Origin: VAXT01 sp963850415 | Lineage (GTDB): Bacteria; Actinomycetota; Thermoleophilia; Gaiellales; Gaiellaceae | Assembly: GCA_963850415.1 (NCBI GenBank) | Contig: CAWKLE010000003.1 | Span: 1,240,001 to 1,304,000, forward strand | Reading direction: 5' to 3' | Length of the DNA stretch: 64,000 nt | Translations under genes and position numbers: made by a program | Shown here: piece by piece, positions 50,661 through 58,885 of the stretch | How the letters are laid out: each line of letters begins with the position of its first letter | Position numbering within the stretch: the stretch's first letter is position 1 | Notes under the pieces: model-generated | What the model was told of the DNA's origin: nothing | Seen by the model: only the letters and a program-made list of their open reading frames with translations | Database searches by the model: none

Positions 50661-51325
50661 AGCTCAGCATCCCGCTCGGCGAGGTAGAGCAGGACCGCCT
50701 TCACGCGACGGTTCACGTCCGGCTGCCACGCGACACCGAGCTTCCGAAAGATCGAATGGGTCAACTTCTCCACTGACGGCTCCGTGATCACGAGCGATGC
50801 AGCAATCGCAGCGTTGTTCTTCCCCTGTGCCATCTCCTCGAGCGTCTCGCGCTCCCGCGGGGTCAGCTCGTCGAGCGGTGACTCGCTGCGCGTGCGGGCT
50901 GCGACGAGGGCTTCGACGACCTTTGGGTCGATTACGGAACCACCGCCCGCGATCTCGCGGATTGCGCCCGCCAGCTGCGCCGCGTCTCCGACCCGGTCCT
51001 TGAGGAGATATGCGCGACGATCCGCTCCGTTTTCGAGCAATGCGAGTGCGTACTCGGGCGCGGCAAACTGGCTCAGGACGACCACCCCCGTTTCCGGGTT
51101 CGTCTCGCGAAGGCGGTCGGCGACCTGGATGCCCTCGTCTTGGCTCGTCGGCGGCATTCGGATGTCGGTCAAGACGACGTCCGGCTGCTCCGACTCGATT
51201 GCGTCGAGCAGCGACGGCAAGTCTTCGCACGCCGCCACGACTTCGATGTCCGCCTCGGGCTCGAGTAAGCGCCGGATCCCTTCGCGTACGAGATAGGTGT
51301 CCTCCGCGATGACGAGCCGGATCAT
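50657..51325 (-). CDS. NarL/LuxR-family response regulator
   Basis: A 222-residue protein with a receiver domain (IRLVIAEDTYLVREGI, phosphoacceptor D in VVLTDIRMP near residue 53, K in YLLKD) and a C-terminal LuxR-type HTH (LTPRERETLEEMAQGKNNAAIA ... VEKLTHSIFRKLGV). The stop overlaps the histidine kinase stop tail to tail. The pair being convergent instead of tandem is a little unusual. Confidence 0.93.
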   Translation of the reverse strand: MIRLVIAEDTYLVREGIRRLLEPEADIEVVAACEDLPSLLDAIESEQPDVVLTDIRMPPTSQDEGIQVADRLRETNPETGVVVLSQFAAPEYALALLENGADRRAYLLKDRVGDAAQLAGAIREIAGGGSVIDPKVVEALVAARTRSESPLDELTPRERETLEEMAQGKNNAAIAASLVITEPSVEKLTHSIFRKLGVAWQPDVNRRVKAVLLYLAERDAEL

Positions 51326-51371
51326 TCGCGCTCCGACTATACGGCTAGTGGAGGTTCGCTTTTGCCCACCC

Positions 51372-51406
51372 GACCAGACCTGACCTGACCTGACCCGACC
51401 TGACCA
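51372..51406. repeat. GACCN pentanucleotide tandem repeat
   Basis: Seven consecutive five-base units (GACCA, GACCT three times, GACCC, GACCT, GACCA) lie just upstream of the response regulator start. A slippage-prone tract here could vary promoter spacing. Confidence 0.6.
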
Positions 51407-51591
51407 CAGATGATCTCAGCACCGTGGATTCGCCTTAACTGAACGGAGCAGCCTCCTGCGGCAGACCTCCAAAACCGGTGGGTGTTGTGTCGCGGGACAA
51501 CGTCCTGCGGATTCCCCGAGCTCTCTCGGTGTTCCAATATTGTTCCAAGCGCAACCTCGATACCTGACCCACTGCTTAAAGCCGGTAGCAG

Positions 51592-51616
51592 AAAAGCCCC
51601 GTTTCCAGGGCCTTTC
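51592..51616 (-). terminator. Rho-independent terminator of tRNA-Ala(TGC)
   Basis: On the minus strand AAAGGCCC, loop, GGGCTTTT form a stem with one G-T pair ending in a T-run, starting six bases beyond the tRNA 3' end. Confidence 0.75.
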
Positions 51617-51621
51617 TCGTG

Positions 51622-51694
51622 TGGAGCGTACCGGGATCGAACCGGTGACCTCCGGCTTGCAAAGCCGGCGCTCTCCCAGCTGAGCTAACGCCCC
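51622..51694 (-). tRNA. tRNA-Ala (anticodon TGC)
   Basis: A 73-base cloverleaf on the minus strand: acceptor GGGGCGT with ACGCTCC, D arm GCTC...GAGC, anticodon stem CCGGC/GCCGG around TTTGCAA (anticodon TGC), T arm ACCGG TTCGATC CCGGT, discriminator A. CCA is not encoded. Confidence 0.95.
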
Positions 51695-51739
51695 GTCGAG
51701 GGAAAGTGTAGAGCGGGCTTGCGGAAGTCGCCCGCGCGC

Positions 51740-52700
51740 TCAGCCGACGGCCGCGACAGGCTCCACGCTCTGCTCCAGCTCGACGCACAGCTCCTGCGCC
51801 AGCTCGACGAACGCCTCGGCCGCAGGCAGTCGATAGCGGTCGCGGTGCCAGGCCAGCGCGATCACGCGGGGCGGCACCTTCGGGCCGAGATGGACGACGG
51901 CGACCCGGTCGTCGTTCGGGATCGACCGCCAGCTCGGGAACGAGGGCGACTCCCGCGCCCGCCGCGACCATGCCGTGGACGATGTTGTTCTCGTCCAGGT
52001 GGTAGACGTAGTTCGGCTCGAGCCCGCGCGCGCGGAAGTGCGCGTGAATCTGCTCGAGGCTCGCGCACAGCCGCGGCGCGATCAGAGGCAGGCCGGCGAC
52101 TTCACGCAGCGCGGGAGGATCATTCCGCGCCGCGAGCGGCGAATCGTGCTGGACGAGGAGGACCCATGGGTCGCGCATCAGCTCCACCATCTCGAACGGC
52201 CCCTCTCGCAGCGGCGGCATCGCGAAGGTGAGGTCGAGGTCGCCGCGCTCGACGGCGCTCAGCAGGACGGGGTCGGACGCCGATTCCTCGAGCTGAACCT
52301 CGACACCCGGCCACGCCGCGCCGAAGCGCTGGAGCAAGGCCGGCACGATGCGGGCGCCAGCGCTCTGGAAGGTGCCGACCCGAAGCCTTCCGGCGCCGCC
52401 GTCGACGATCGCCGCGACATCGGCCTCGGCCGCCTTGAGCCGCGCGATGATCGCCTCGGCGTGCCGCAGGACGAGCCGGCCGGCATCCGTCAGGGACACG
52501 GCGCGCGGGCCTCCCGGCCGCTCGAGGAGCTTTGCGCCGACCAGCCGTTCGAGAGTCGCGATCTGCTGTGAGATCGCCGACTGCGTGTAGCCGAGACGCG
52601 ACGCGGCGCCGCGGAAGCTGCCCTCTTCGGCGACGGCCTTGAGAGCGGCCAGATGGCGCAATTCGATTCCGAGCCAGCGATCGAGTTCCATGATCAACAT
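51740..52700 (-). CDS. LysR-family transcriptional regulator (one frameshift)
   Basis: About 320 residues after repair. N-terminal HTH: LRHLAALKAVAEEGSFRGAASRLGYTQSAISQQIATLE; effector domain follows (LRVGTFQSAGARIVPALLQRF). One extra base in the CCC run at 51918-51920 breaks the frame after GAGVALVPELAVDP. The correct frame continues NDDRVAVVHLGPKVPPRVIALAW and ends at TGA 51742-51740. ATG 52700 or the second ATG at 52691 are both possible starts. It is divergent from a 40-residue membrane peptide gene with 50 bases between, the normal place for a LysR-controlled promoter. Confidence 0.88.
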
Positions 52701-52750
52701 GAACGATACCTGGAGTTGTGCTTATCAAGCTCGGCAGGCACTCTGTGCCT

Positions 52751-52873
52751 ATGGGAGCCTTCTTCATCGTGGTCTTCGTGCTCGCCGTCGGTCCACTCGC
52801 ACTCCGCTACGGCGTCGATTCGCGACGCTCGGACGAGCGCGGCTGGTGGCCCGGCGCGGAGCGCAAGAGCTGA
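52751..52873 (+). CDS. Small single-helix membrane protein (40 aa)
   Basis: ATG 52751 encodes one membrane helix (GAFFIVVFVLAVGPLALRYG) then VDSRRSDERGWWPGAERKS. Small proteins of this shape (one helix plus RxGxDSR) are common in Actinobacteria and have no assigned function. Divergent from the LysR gene. Confidence 0.65.
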   Translation: MGAFFIVVFVLAVGPLALRYGVDSRRSDERGWWPGAERKS

Positions 52874-52910
52874 GCGACTGAACAGCCCGGCTACGCCCGG
52901 CCGGAACCGC

Positions 52911-54099
52911 TCAGAATCTCCGGCGCGGCGCGGAAGCCGCCGAGCCGGGCGGCCGCAGAGCGACGACAGTCGCAGTGTGGTCTCGCCGGTCGAGCGCTCG
53001 GAGAAGGGCGGCGACGCAGTCCGCGTCGAACTGGCCGCCCGCACCGCGCTCGAGCTCGGCCCGCGCATCCTCCTCGGAAAGTGACCGGCGGTACGGCCGG
53101 TCCTCGCTCATCGCCCGGTACGCGTCGCAGACCGCCACGATCCTCGCGCCGAGCGGGATCGCCCTGCCGGCGAGCCCGTCCGGATAGCCGGTGCCGTCCC
53201 AGCGCTCGTGGTGGTGTCGCACGATCGGGGAGGATCGCCTGCAGCGACTGGATTGGCTGGAGGATGTGCTCGCCGACCTCCGGGTGCGTCTTCATGATCG
53301 CCCACTCGCTCTTGGTCAGCGGCCCCGGCTTGTTGAGGATCGACTCCGGCACCCGCACCTTCCCGATGTCGTGGAGGACGGCGCCGAGCTCCACGTTGCG
53401 AACCGCGTCGAGCTCGAGCTGGAGCTCGGTCGCAACGGCGACCGCGAGCCGGACGACCTCTTCGGTGTGGCGGCCGGTGCTCGCATCCTTGGCTTCGAGC
53501 GCGTTGGAGAGTGACGCCAGAGTCTCGCCGTAGAGGCGCTGAGCGCGCTCCTCGTGCTCGAAGCAGGCGATGAGGGCGCCCACCTGTGTGGCCGCGACCT
53601 CGGCCAGGTGCCGCTCCAGCCCGGAAAAGACGCGCGGTCTCGTGTCGTAGACCTCGATCAGGCCCCAGCCGCGTCCCTCGACCACGATCGGAACGAGCAG
53701 GACCGCCTGCATCTCCATCTCGCGGAGCACGAAGAGCTCGGCGGCATCGGCGCCGGGATCGTCCGCGGAGATCGAGCAGACTTCGCCCGTCGCGAGGACC
53801 GATGCGGTGGTCGGGTAGTCGGTGAGGTAGTAGCTGAGCCCCCGCGCCACCTGCCTGTTGGTGCAGGCGTAGTCGGCGACCTCGCGCAGAAGGCCGTCCT
53901 CGACCTGGGAGACGAGACACGCCTCGCCGTTCAGCATCAGCGTCAGCTCCCGGCTCGCGATGCGGAGCATCCGCTGGGAGACCTGCTCTGCAGCGATCGT
54001 GCGCGAGAACGCTACGAGCCGGGACAGCGGCTCGGAAGCGCCGGCGAGGGCGACATGGAGACCGACCACATCGGCCCTTCCCTGCGACTCGGCGCTCAT
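52911..54099 (-). CDS. GAF-HD-GYP cyclic-di-GMP phosphodiesterase (one frameshift)
   Basis: About 395 residues after repair. N-terminal GAF-like sensor (MLRIASRELTLMLNGEACLVSQVEDG, VVEGRGWGLIEVYDT), then HD-GYP: KDASTGRHTEEVVRLAVAVA, the HD pair in VLHDIGKVRVPE, and, in the next frame, HHHERWDGTGYPDGLAG with the GYP motif. The extra C is in the C4 run (G4 at 53227-53230 on the plus strand). All metal ligands of an active HD-GYP are present across the break. ATG 54099 overlaps the stop of the GGDEF gene (ATGA), so synthesis and hydrolysis of c-di-GMP are coupled. Confidence 0.88.
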
Positions 54100-55730
54100 G
54101 CCGCGACCTCGATGCCGGTGCCGGTGCGCTTCGCCGCGTACATGGCCTCGTCCGCGACCGGCAGCAGCTCGTCGGCGCTCCTTCCGGCGCTGTTCGTCGC
54201 GATGCCGAAGCTCGCGGTCAACGACCGGAGCAGCGGGTCGATATTTCCCTCCAGCGCGGCGCGGACGCGGCCGATCAGATCGCGCGCTTCCTGTTCGCCG
54301 GCATCGCCGAGTAGCAGCGCGAACTCGTCGCCGCCGACCCGGAACGCACGTCCATCTCCGGGCACTAGCTCTGCCAGCAGCGAACTGAAGCGGGCGAGCA
54401 CGCGGTCGCCGACCGCATGGCCGTGACCGTCGTTGACTTCCTTGAAGTTGTCGAGGTCGAGGAAGACGAGCGCGTGCGGATGTCGGTCGATCGACTCGCT
54501 TGCGGCCAGTCGATGCAGGAGGGCGCGCCGGTTCAGCAGGCGCGTGAGCGGATCGTGGTCGGCGAGAAACTTCGTCTCGGCGAGCTGCGTGGCGACGGCG
54601 AGCGCCTCCATCGCATGGTTCGCGAACACCCGGAGCGCTTGCAGGACATCCTCGTTGGGCAGCAGCCGGTTGCGCGGCTCGTCGGCCCAGAGGACGCCGC
54701 GGACTTCTTCGTCGGCGCCGTAGAGGGGGACGACGAGCCAATGGTGGTTCCAGGCGAGCGGCCCTTTCCCGTTCAGGACGGACTCGTAGACAACCTGCTC
54801 CCTGCCGACCCGGCGCTCTGCCTCCTCGTGCGGGACGAGATAGCAGCCCGCGATCTCGAACTCGGGGTCGAAAAGCCGTGTGATGCGGGGCAGCTCGAGA
54901 CCGCCCGTCACCGTGCCGCCCTCGGGCCAGCCGGCGGAGGCCGCCGATCGCAGCCGCCCGTCCTCGGGCTCGGTGAGCTGGATCAGGACCTTGTCGAAGT
55001 CGAGCGCCTCGCGGACCGCCTCGCACACGGAGGTCAGCATCGCTTCGGTCGACATCGTCTGCGGTAGCTGCGAGGAGACATGGAGCAGCTGCTCGAGACC
55101 GCTCTGATGGCGTTGGAGCCGCTCCCGCTCCTGCGCCGTTTCGAGCGCGAGCGCCGCGTGTGACGCCAGTGCGACCGCGAGTGCGAGTTGCTCGTCGTCG
55201 GGTCGCAGGCCGCTGACCGGGTCGCCGAATGACATGACGCCGACGATCTGTCCGTCGAAGCGCTGGAGCGGCACGAAGAGCTCGTCGTTCGGGTGCCAGC
55301 CCAGCGGGCCGTCGACGAGCGGCTCCCCGGCCGGGACGAAGCGGGCGCCGTTGTCCCGCGCCCAGTCGAAGGCGTCGTTCGGTATGAAGTAGGCGCCCTC
55401 CTGGAGGAACCTCGGGTGCAGCAGCCGGTGCCAGCTCTCCCAGCCGTAGACGGAGCCCAGCAGCGCTTCGCGAACGGCGTCGCTCCCGTGGACAGTTTCG
55501 ACGTAGAAGTCGTCCCATTCGGGCCGGTAGACGTTGAGGACGACGGTCTGGTAGCCGAGGGCCTCGGAGACGGCGCGGGCGATCGTCTTCAGCACCGAGC
55601 CGACGTCCGCGCCGCTACGGACCGCGCGGGTGACCTCGAGCAGCCCCTGGAGCGACGAAGCGAACGTGTGCGTGGCGGCATCTGCGCCCATTGCGCGTAG
55701 CTCTGCCCGCTGCGAGTGCGTGTTCGTCAT
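54096..55730 (-). CDS. GAF-GAF-GGDEF diguanylate cyclase
   Basis: A 544-residue soluble protein. Two GAF-like sensor domains (about 25-190 and 215-360) precede a GGDEF domain at about 375-540 with DHDPLTRLLNRRALLHR, DLDNFKEVNDGHGHAVGD and the active RVGGDEFALLL. No RxxD inhibitory site stands before GGDEF. It should make cyclic-di-GMP in response to ligands bound by GAF. Coupled to the HD-GYP gene downstream. Confidence 0.92.
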   Translation of the reverse strand: MTNTHSQRAELRAMGADAATHTFASSLQGLLEVTRAVRSGADVGSVLKTIARAVSEALGYQTVVLNVYRPEWDDFYVETVHGSDAVREALLGSVYGWESWHRLLHPRFLQEGAYFIPNDAFDWARDNGARFVPAGEPLVDGPLGWHPNDELFVPLQRFDGQIVGVMSFGDPVSGLRPDDEQLALAVALASHAALALETAQERERLQRHQSGLEQLLHVSSQLPQTMSTEAMLTSVCEAVREALDFDKVLIQLTEPEDGRLRSAASAGWPEGGTVTGGLELPRITRLFDPEFEIAGCYLVPHEEAERRVGREQVVYESVLNGKGPLAWNHHWLVVPLYGADEEVRGVLWADEPRNRLLPNEDVLQALRVFANHAMEALAVATQLAETKFLADHDPLTRLLNRRALLHRLAASESIDRHPHALVFLDLDNFKEVNDGHGHAVGDRVLARFSSLLAELVPGDGRAFRVGGDEFALLLGDAGEQEARDLIGRVRAALEGNIDPLLRSLTASFGIATNSAGRSADELLPVADEAMYAAKRTGTGIEVAA

Positions 55731-55897
55731 GAGCCGCAGGTCCCGACGACCGTCTCCACAGAATCGTCCACCTTGCTTCGCGAGGCATCACCCGATCGGG
55801 TAACCCTCGTTCAGGGCATGGATCAGGCCGCGGGCACGCCTCGGAGCCGCTGAGGGTCTGATGCGGGCTCCCAGGCGCGGGTGAGGAGAAAACAGCC

Positions 55898-56140
55898 TTA
55901 CGCGGCTCGTTCGAGACGCTCTTCGAGCCTTGCGCGTTTGATGATCGCGTCGCGGTCGCCGAAACGGCCCCGTACCTTCGCCTCTCGGTACTCGTCCCAG
56001 AGGCGCGCGATCTCGTCTTCGAGCTCGGCGTGCTCGCCCGCCACGATCTCGTCGTGGCCCTCGGCGAGTACGTGCAGAAGCTCGGCGCGCCGCTCGGTGG
56101 CGCGCTCGATGTCGAGCCTGATGTCATCCAGGGTTCTCAT
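55898..56140 (-). CDS. Small coiled-coil protein (80 aa)
   Basis: An acidic and basic helical protein, almost entirely heptad-like: LDDIRLDIERATERRAELLHVLAEGHDEI, EHAELEDEIARLWDEYREAK, KRARLEERLERAA. No enzyme motif. ATG 56140. The 167 bases on its downstream side (55731-55897) hold only a 12-base palindrome ACCCGATCGGGT at 55790. Confidence 0.7.
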   Translation of the reverse strand: MRTLDDIRLDIERATERRAELLHVLAEGHDEIVAGEHAELEDEIARLWDEYREAKVRGRFGDRDAIIKRARLEERLERAA

Positions 56141-56171
56141 ACGACTCTTTACAACGACGAGCTAGTGCTCA

Positions 56172-56261
56172 CTAATCCCGGTTTCCGAGGAAGAAGAGCA
56201 CGATCACGACCACCCCGACGATTCCCGCGATGACCGCCACCGCGTTCAGGGCGAAGTCCAC
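56172..56261 (-). CDS. 29-residue membrane microprotein
   Basis: GTG 56261, sharing its G with the TAG of the metallopeptidase gene (TAGTG), opens a 29-codon frame encoding a single hydrophobic helix (NAVAVIAGIVGVVVIVLFF) with short ends VDFAL and LGNRD. It ends at TAG 56172. The tight stop/start overlap after a rhomboid and a metallopeptidase gene supports real translation. Function unknown; a partner or substrate of the rhomboid is conceivable. Confidence 0.6.
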   Translation of the reverse strand: MDFALNAVAVIAGIVGVVVIVLFFLGNRD

Positions 56262-56593
56262 TAGCCGTACCCGAGCTCGGCGATCCGGTCCTCGTCGATC
56301 CCGAAGTAGTGCGCGACCTCGTGGAGGACGGTGATCCGGATCTGACGCTGGAGCTCGTCCGGATCGGGAAACCCGGCCAGGAGCGGCCTGCGATAGACGA
56401 CGACCTTTGCCGGCAGCCCGCCCGAGGGTGTCACGGACCCGCGCGGATACCCGATGAAGCTGCCCAGGATCATCGGGCTCTGCGGGCTCTCGTCCTCGAC
56501 CACGACGGCGACGTTCTCGAGCCCCTCGGCGATGTCGTCGGGCAGCGAGTCGAGCGCGGCGCGAACGTGCTCTTCGAATTCCTCGTCGGTCAT
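56261..56593 (-). CDS. Metallopeptidase family protein (zincin, HExxH)
   Basis: A 110-residue protein of the small zincin family: MTDEEFEEHVRAALDSLPD at the start, PLLAGFPDPDELQRQIRITVLHEVAHYFGIDEDRIAELG at the end with the HEVAH zinc motif. These proteins are common in Actinobacteria with unproven activity. ATG 56593 overlaps the rhomboid stop (TGATG). Confidence 0.88.
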   Translation of the reverse strand: MTDEEFEEHVRAALDSLPDDIAEGLENVAVVVEDESPQSPMILGSFIGYPRGSVTPSGGLPAKVVVYRRPLLAGFPDPDELQRQIRITVLHEVAHYFGIDEDRIAELGYG

Positions 56594-57282
56594 CAGTACC
56601 GGGGTTGCAGCGGTGGCCGGACCATGAGCAAGCGCACGGTCAACGCGCCGAAGAGAAAGCCGCCGATATGCGCGAAGAACGCCACGCCTCCACCGGCCTG
56701 CGGCTGGACGATCGAGAACCCGCCCTCCCAGAGCTGGAAGCCGAACCAGAAGCCGAGAAAGAGGAATGCGGGGACCTCGAGTAGCAGGAAGAAGACGAGG
56801 GTCAGCACACGCGCTCTCGGGAGGAGGACGAGGTAGGCGCCGAGCACGCCGGAGACGGCGCCGCTCGCGCCGAGGGTCGGAACCGCAGCGTCGATGTTCG
56901 TCCCGACGGCGAGCGTGACGACGGTCTGGGCCGCGATCGCAGTCAGGCCGGCCAGCAGGTAGAAGACGAGGAAGCGGGCTCGCCCCAGCGCGTCCTCGAC
57001 GTTGTTGCCGAAGATCCAGAGGAAGAGCATGTTCCCGATGATGTGCAGCCAGCTGCCGTGCATGAACATCGAGGTGAACGCGGTCACCGGCCAGCTGTGA
57101 CCCACGGCTGTGCCCGGCGGGCAGGACGAGTCGACCTCGCACGGCTGGTACGCGTACTCGACGACCGAGCGGTCGAGATGCGGTAGCTGGTAGAAGATCC
57201 AGACCGCGAAGTTGATCGCGATCAGCGCGACCGTGACGATCGGGAACGACCGCGTCGGGACGTTGTCCTTGAGCGGGAACAA
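56593..57282 (-). CDS. Rhomboid family intramembrane serine protease
   Basis: A 229-residue polytopic protease. HGSWLHIIGNMLFLWIFG gives the Asn/His oxyanion region, LGASGAVSGVLGAYL holds the catalytic Ser in GASG, and AHIGGFLFGAL the catalytic His. TTG 57282 is the start, three bases after the argF stop. Substrates are unknown. The operon argF, rhomboid, metallopeptidase, microprotein is tightly packed. Confidence 0.92.
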   Translation of the reverse strand: MFPLKDNVPTRSFPIVTVALIAINFAVWIFYQLPHLDRSVVEYAYQPCEVDSSCPPGTAVGHSWPVTAFTSMFMHGSWLHIIGNMLFLWIFGNNVEDALGRARFLVFYLLAGLTAIAAQTVVTLAVGTNIDAAVPTLGASGAVSGVLGAYLVLLPRARVLTLVFFLLLEVPAFLFLGFWFGFQLWEGGFSIVQPQAGGGVAFFAHIGGFLFGALTVRLLMVRPPLQPRY

Positions 57283-57285
57283 CCT

Positions 57286-58230
57286 CTAGGGAACGATCAG
57301 CGCCAGGAGAGCTTTCTGGGCGTGCAAGCGATTCTCGGCCTGGTCCCAGACGGCCGAGTGCGGCCCGTACAGGACGTCCTCGGTGATCTCCTCGCCGTAG
57401 TGCGCCGGAAGGCAGTGGAGCACGATCGCGTCGGGGCTCGCGTGCGAGAGCAGCGCGTCGTCGATCTGGTAGCCGGCGAGGTCCTTGCGCCGCCGGTCGG
57501 ACTCCTTCTCCTGGCCCATGCTCGTCCATACGTCCGTGTAGAGAACGTCCGCCTCGCGGGCGGCCTCCTTGGCGTCGCGGACGAGCTCGACCGTTCCGCC
57601 CATCTGCACGGCCGCCCGCCGGGCCGCGGTGACCGCGTTCTCATCCGGCTCATAGCCCTTGGGCGTGGCGGCGACGAACCGCATCCCGAAGCGGGTCGCG
57701 CCGACCATCAGCGAGACACAGACGTTGTTTCCGTCGCCGAGGTATGCGAGCCGGGCGCCGGAAAGCCGGCCGAGCTTCTCGCGGATCGTCATCAGGTCGG
57801 CGAGTGCCTGGCATGGATGGGCGTAATCGGTCAGCCCGTTGATCACCGGGATGTCGGCGTGCTCGGCGAGCTGCTCCACGTCTTCCTGCGCGAAGGTCCG
57901 GATCATGATCGCGTCCAGGTAGCGCTCGAGGACGTTCGCCGTGTCCTTGATCGTCTCGCCGCGCCCGAGCTGGAGGTCGTTCGCGGAGAGGTAGAGCCCG
58001 TAGCCGCCGAGCTCGACGATGCCGACCTCGAACGAGACCCGGGTGCGCGTAGACGGCTTCTGGAAGATCATCCCGAGCGTCCGGCCCGGGAGGAGCTCGT
58101 GCGGCTCGCGCTGCTTGCGGAGCTCCTTGAGCTCGTCTGCGAGGTCGAGCGCGGTCTTCAGCTCCTCGGAGTTCCAGGTGCCGATCCGGATGAAGTCCCG
58201 TCCCTTGAGGTGTTGTGCGACCTCGACCAT
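57286..58230 (-). CDS. argF: Ornithine carbamoyltransferase
   Basis: A 314-residue enzyme of arginine synthesis forming citrulline from ornithine and carbamoyl phosphate. Motifs are FQKPSTRTRVSFE (carbamoyl phosphate), the HPCQALADLMT block and HCLPAHYGEEI (ornithine). No other arg genes are adjacent, so it is separated from the usual arg cluster. Start ATG 58230 gives a normal N-terminus. Confidence 0.95.
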   Translation of the reverse strand: MVEVAQHLKGRDFIRIGTWNSEELKTALDLADELKELRKQREPHELLPGRTLGMIFQKPSTRTRVSFEVGIVELGGYGLYLSANDLQLGRGETIKDTANVLERYLDAIMIRTFAQEDVEQLAEHADIPVINGLTDYAHPCQALADLMTIREKLGRLSGARLAYLGDGNNVCVSLMVGATRFGMRFVAATPKGYEPDENAVTAARRAAVQMGGTVELVRDAKEAAREADVLYTDVWTSMGQEKESDRRRKDLAGYQIDDALLSHASPDAIVLHCLPAHYGEEITEDVLYGPHSAVWDQAENRLHAQKALLALIVP

Positions 58231-58245
58231 GCGAGGCGGCGAATG

Positions 58246-58812
58246 CTACGCGGTCTCGTAGCCCGCCTCTGCGAGGAGCACGCGCAGGTGCTGGAGGCCC
58301 GCGAACATGCGGCTCTTGATCGTCCCCAGGGGCTGGTCGAGTCGGGCGGCGAGCTCGGACTGGGTGAGGCCCGCGTAGTAGGCGAGCTCGATCGGCTCGC
58401 GCTGCTCGGCCGGCAGCCGGCGCAGGGCGTCCTGGACGATCTCCCGGCGCGAGCGCGTCACGACGGCTTCGTCGGCGCCCGGGTCCGAGCCCTGCGGCTC
58501 TTCGACGACGGGCGACGTACGCCGTGTCTGCTCGCGGCGCACGAGATCGACGGCCCTGCGGTGCACGAAGGTGAGCAGCCACGTGCTCGCCTTGGCGCGC
58601 TCGGGCCGGTAGGAGCCGGCGCCGCGCCAGATCTGGAGGAACGCCTCCTGGACGGCGTCCTCGGCCAGCGCCGCGTCCTGGAGGATCTTGTACGCGAGGC
58701 CGTAGGCGGCCTTGCCGAAGCGGTCGTAGAGCTCGCCGAGCGCGTCCTCGTCGGCGCGGGCGACGGCTTGGACCAGTTGCTCGTCCGAGCGCTGCGGGGT
58801 CGCGCTGGTCAT
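58246..58812 (-). CDS. ECF-type RNA polymerase sigma factor
   Basis: A sigma-70 family factor of about 188 residues with region 2 (ADEDALGELYDRFGKAAYGLAYKILQDAALAEDAVQEAFLQIWRG) and region 4 (LRRLPAEQREPIELAYYAGLTQSELAARLDQPLGTIKSRM). The pattern resembles the SigK/RpoE group. ATG 58812 is used; GTG 58884, one base beyond the anti-sigma stop, would add 24 residues without similarity but fits coupling. It lies downstream of its anti-sigma gene, opposite to the common order. Confidence 0.9.
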   Translation of the reverse strand: MTSATPQRSDEQLVQAVARADEDALGELYDRFGKAAYGLAYKILQDAALAEDAVQEAFLQIWRGAGSYRPERAKASTWLLTFVHRRAVDLVRREQTRRTSPVVEEPQGSDPGADEAVVTRSRREIVQDALRRLPAEQREPIELAYYAGLTQSELAARLDQPLGTIKSRMFAGLQHLRVLLAEAGYETA

Positions 58813-58885
58813 CGGCTGAGCGTCCCAGGGGGCGCGGAGCCCCACCACGGAGATGGCGAGCGGGCTCTGAGCGGCGGCGGACACG

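Noticed and set aside
51482..51688. Plus-strand protein frame ending in AYRDRTGDLRLAKPALSQLS
   Set aside because: It is the antisense reading of tRNA-Ala(TGC), a well-known false gene call.
56161..56176. TAGTG-CT-CACTA inverted repeat as an operator of the coiled-coil gene
   Set aside because: Only five-base arms, and it overlaps the stop codon of the microprotein gene; too weak to claim.
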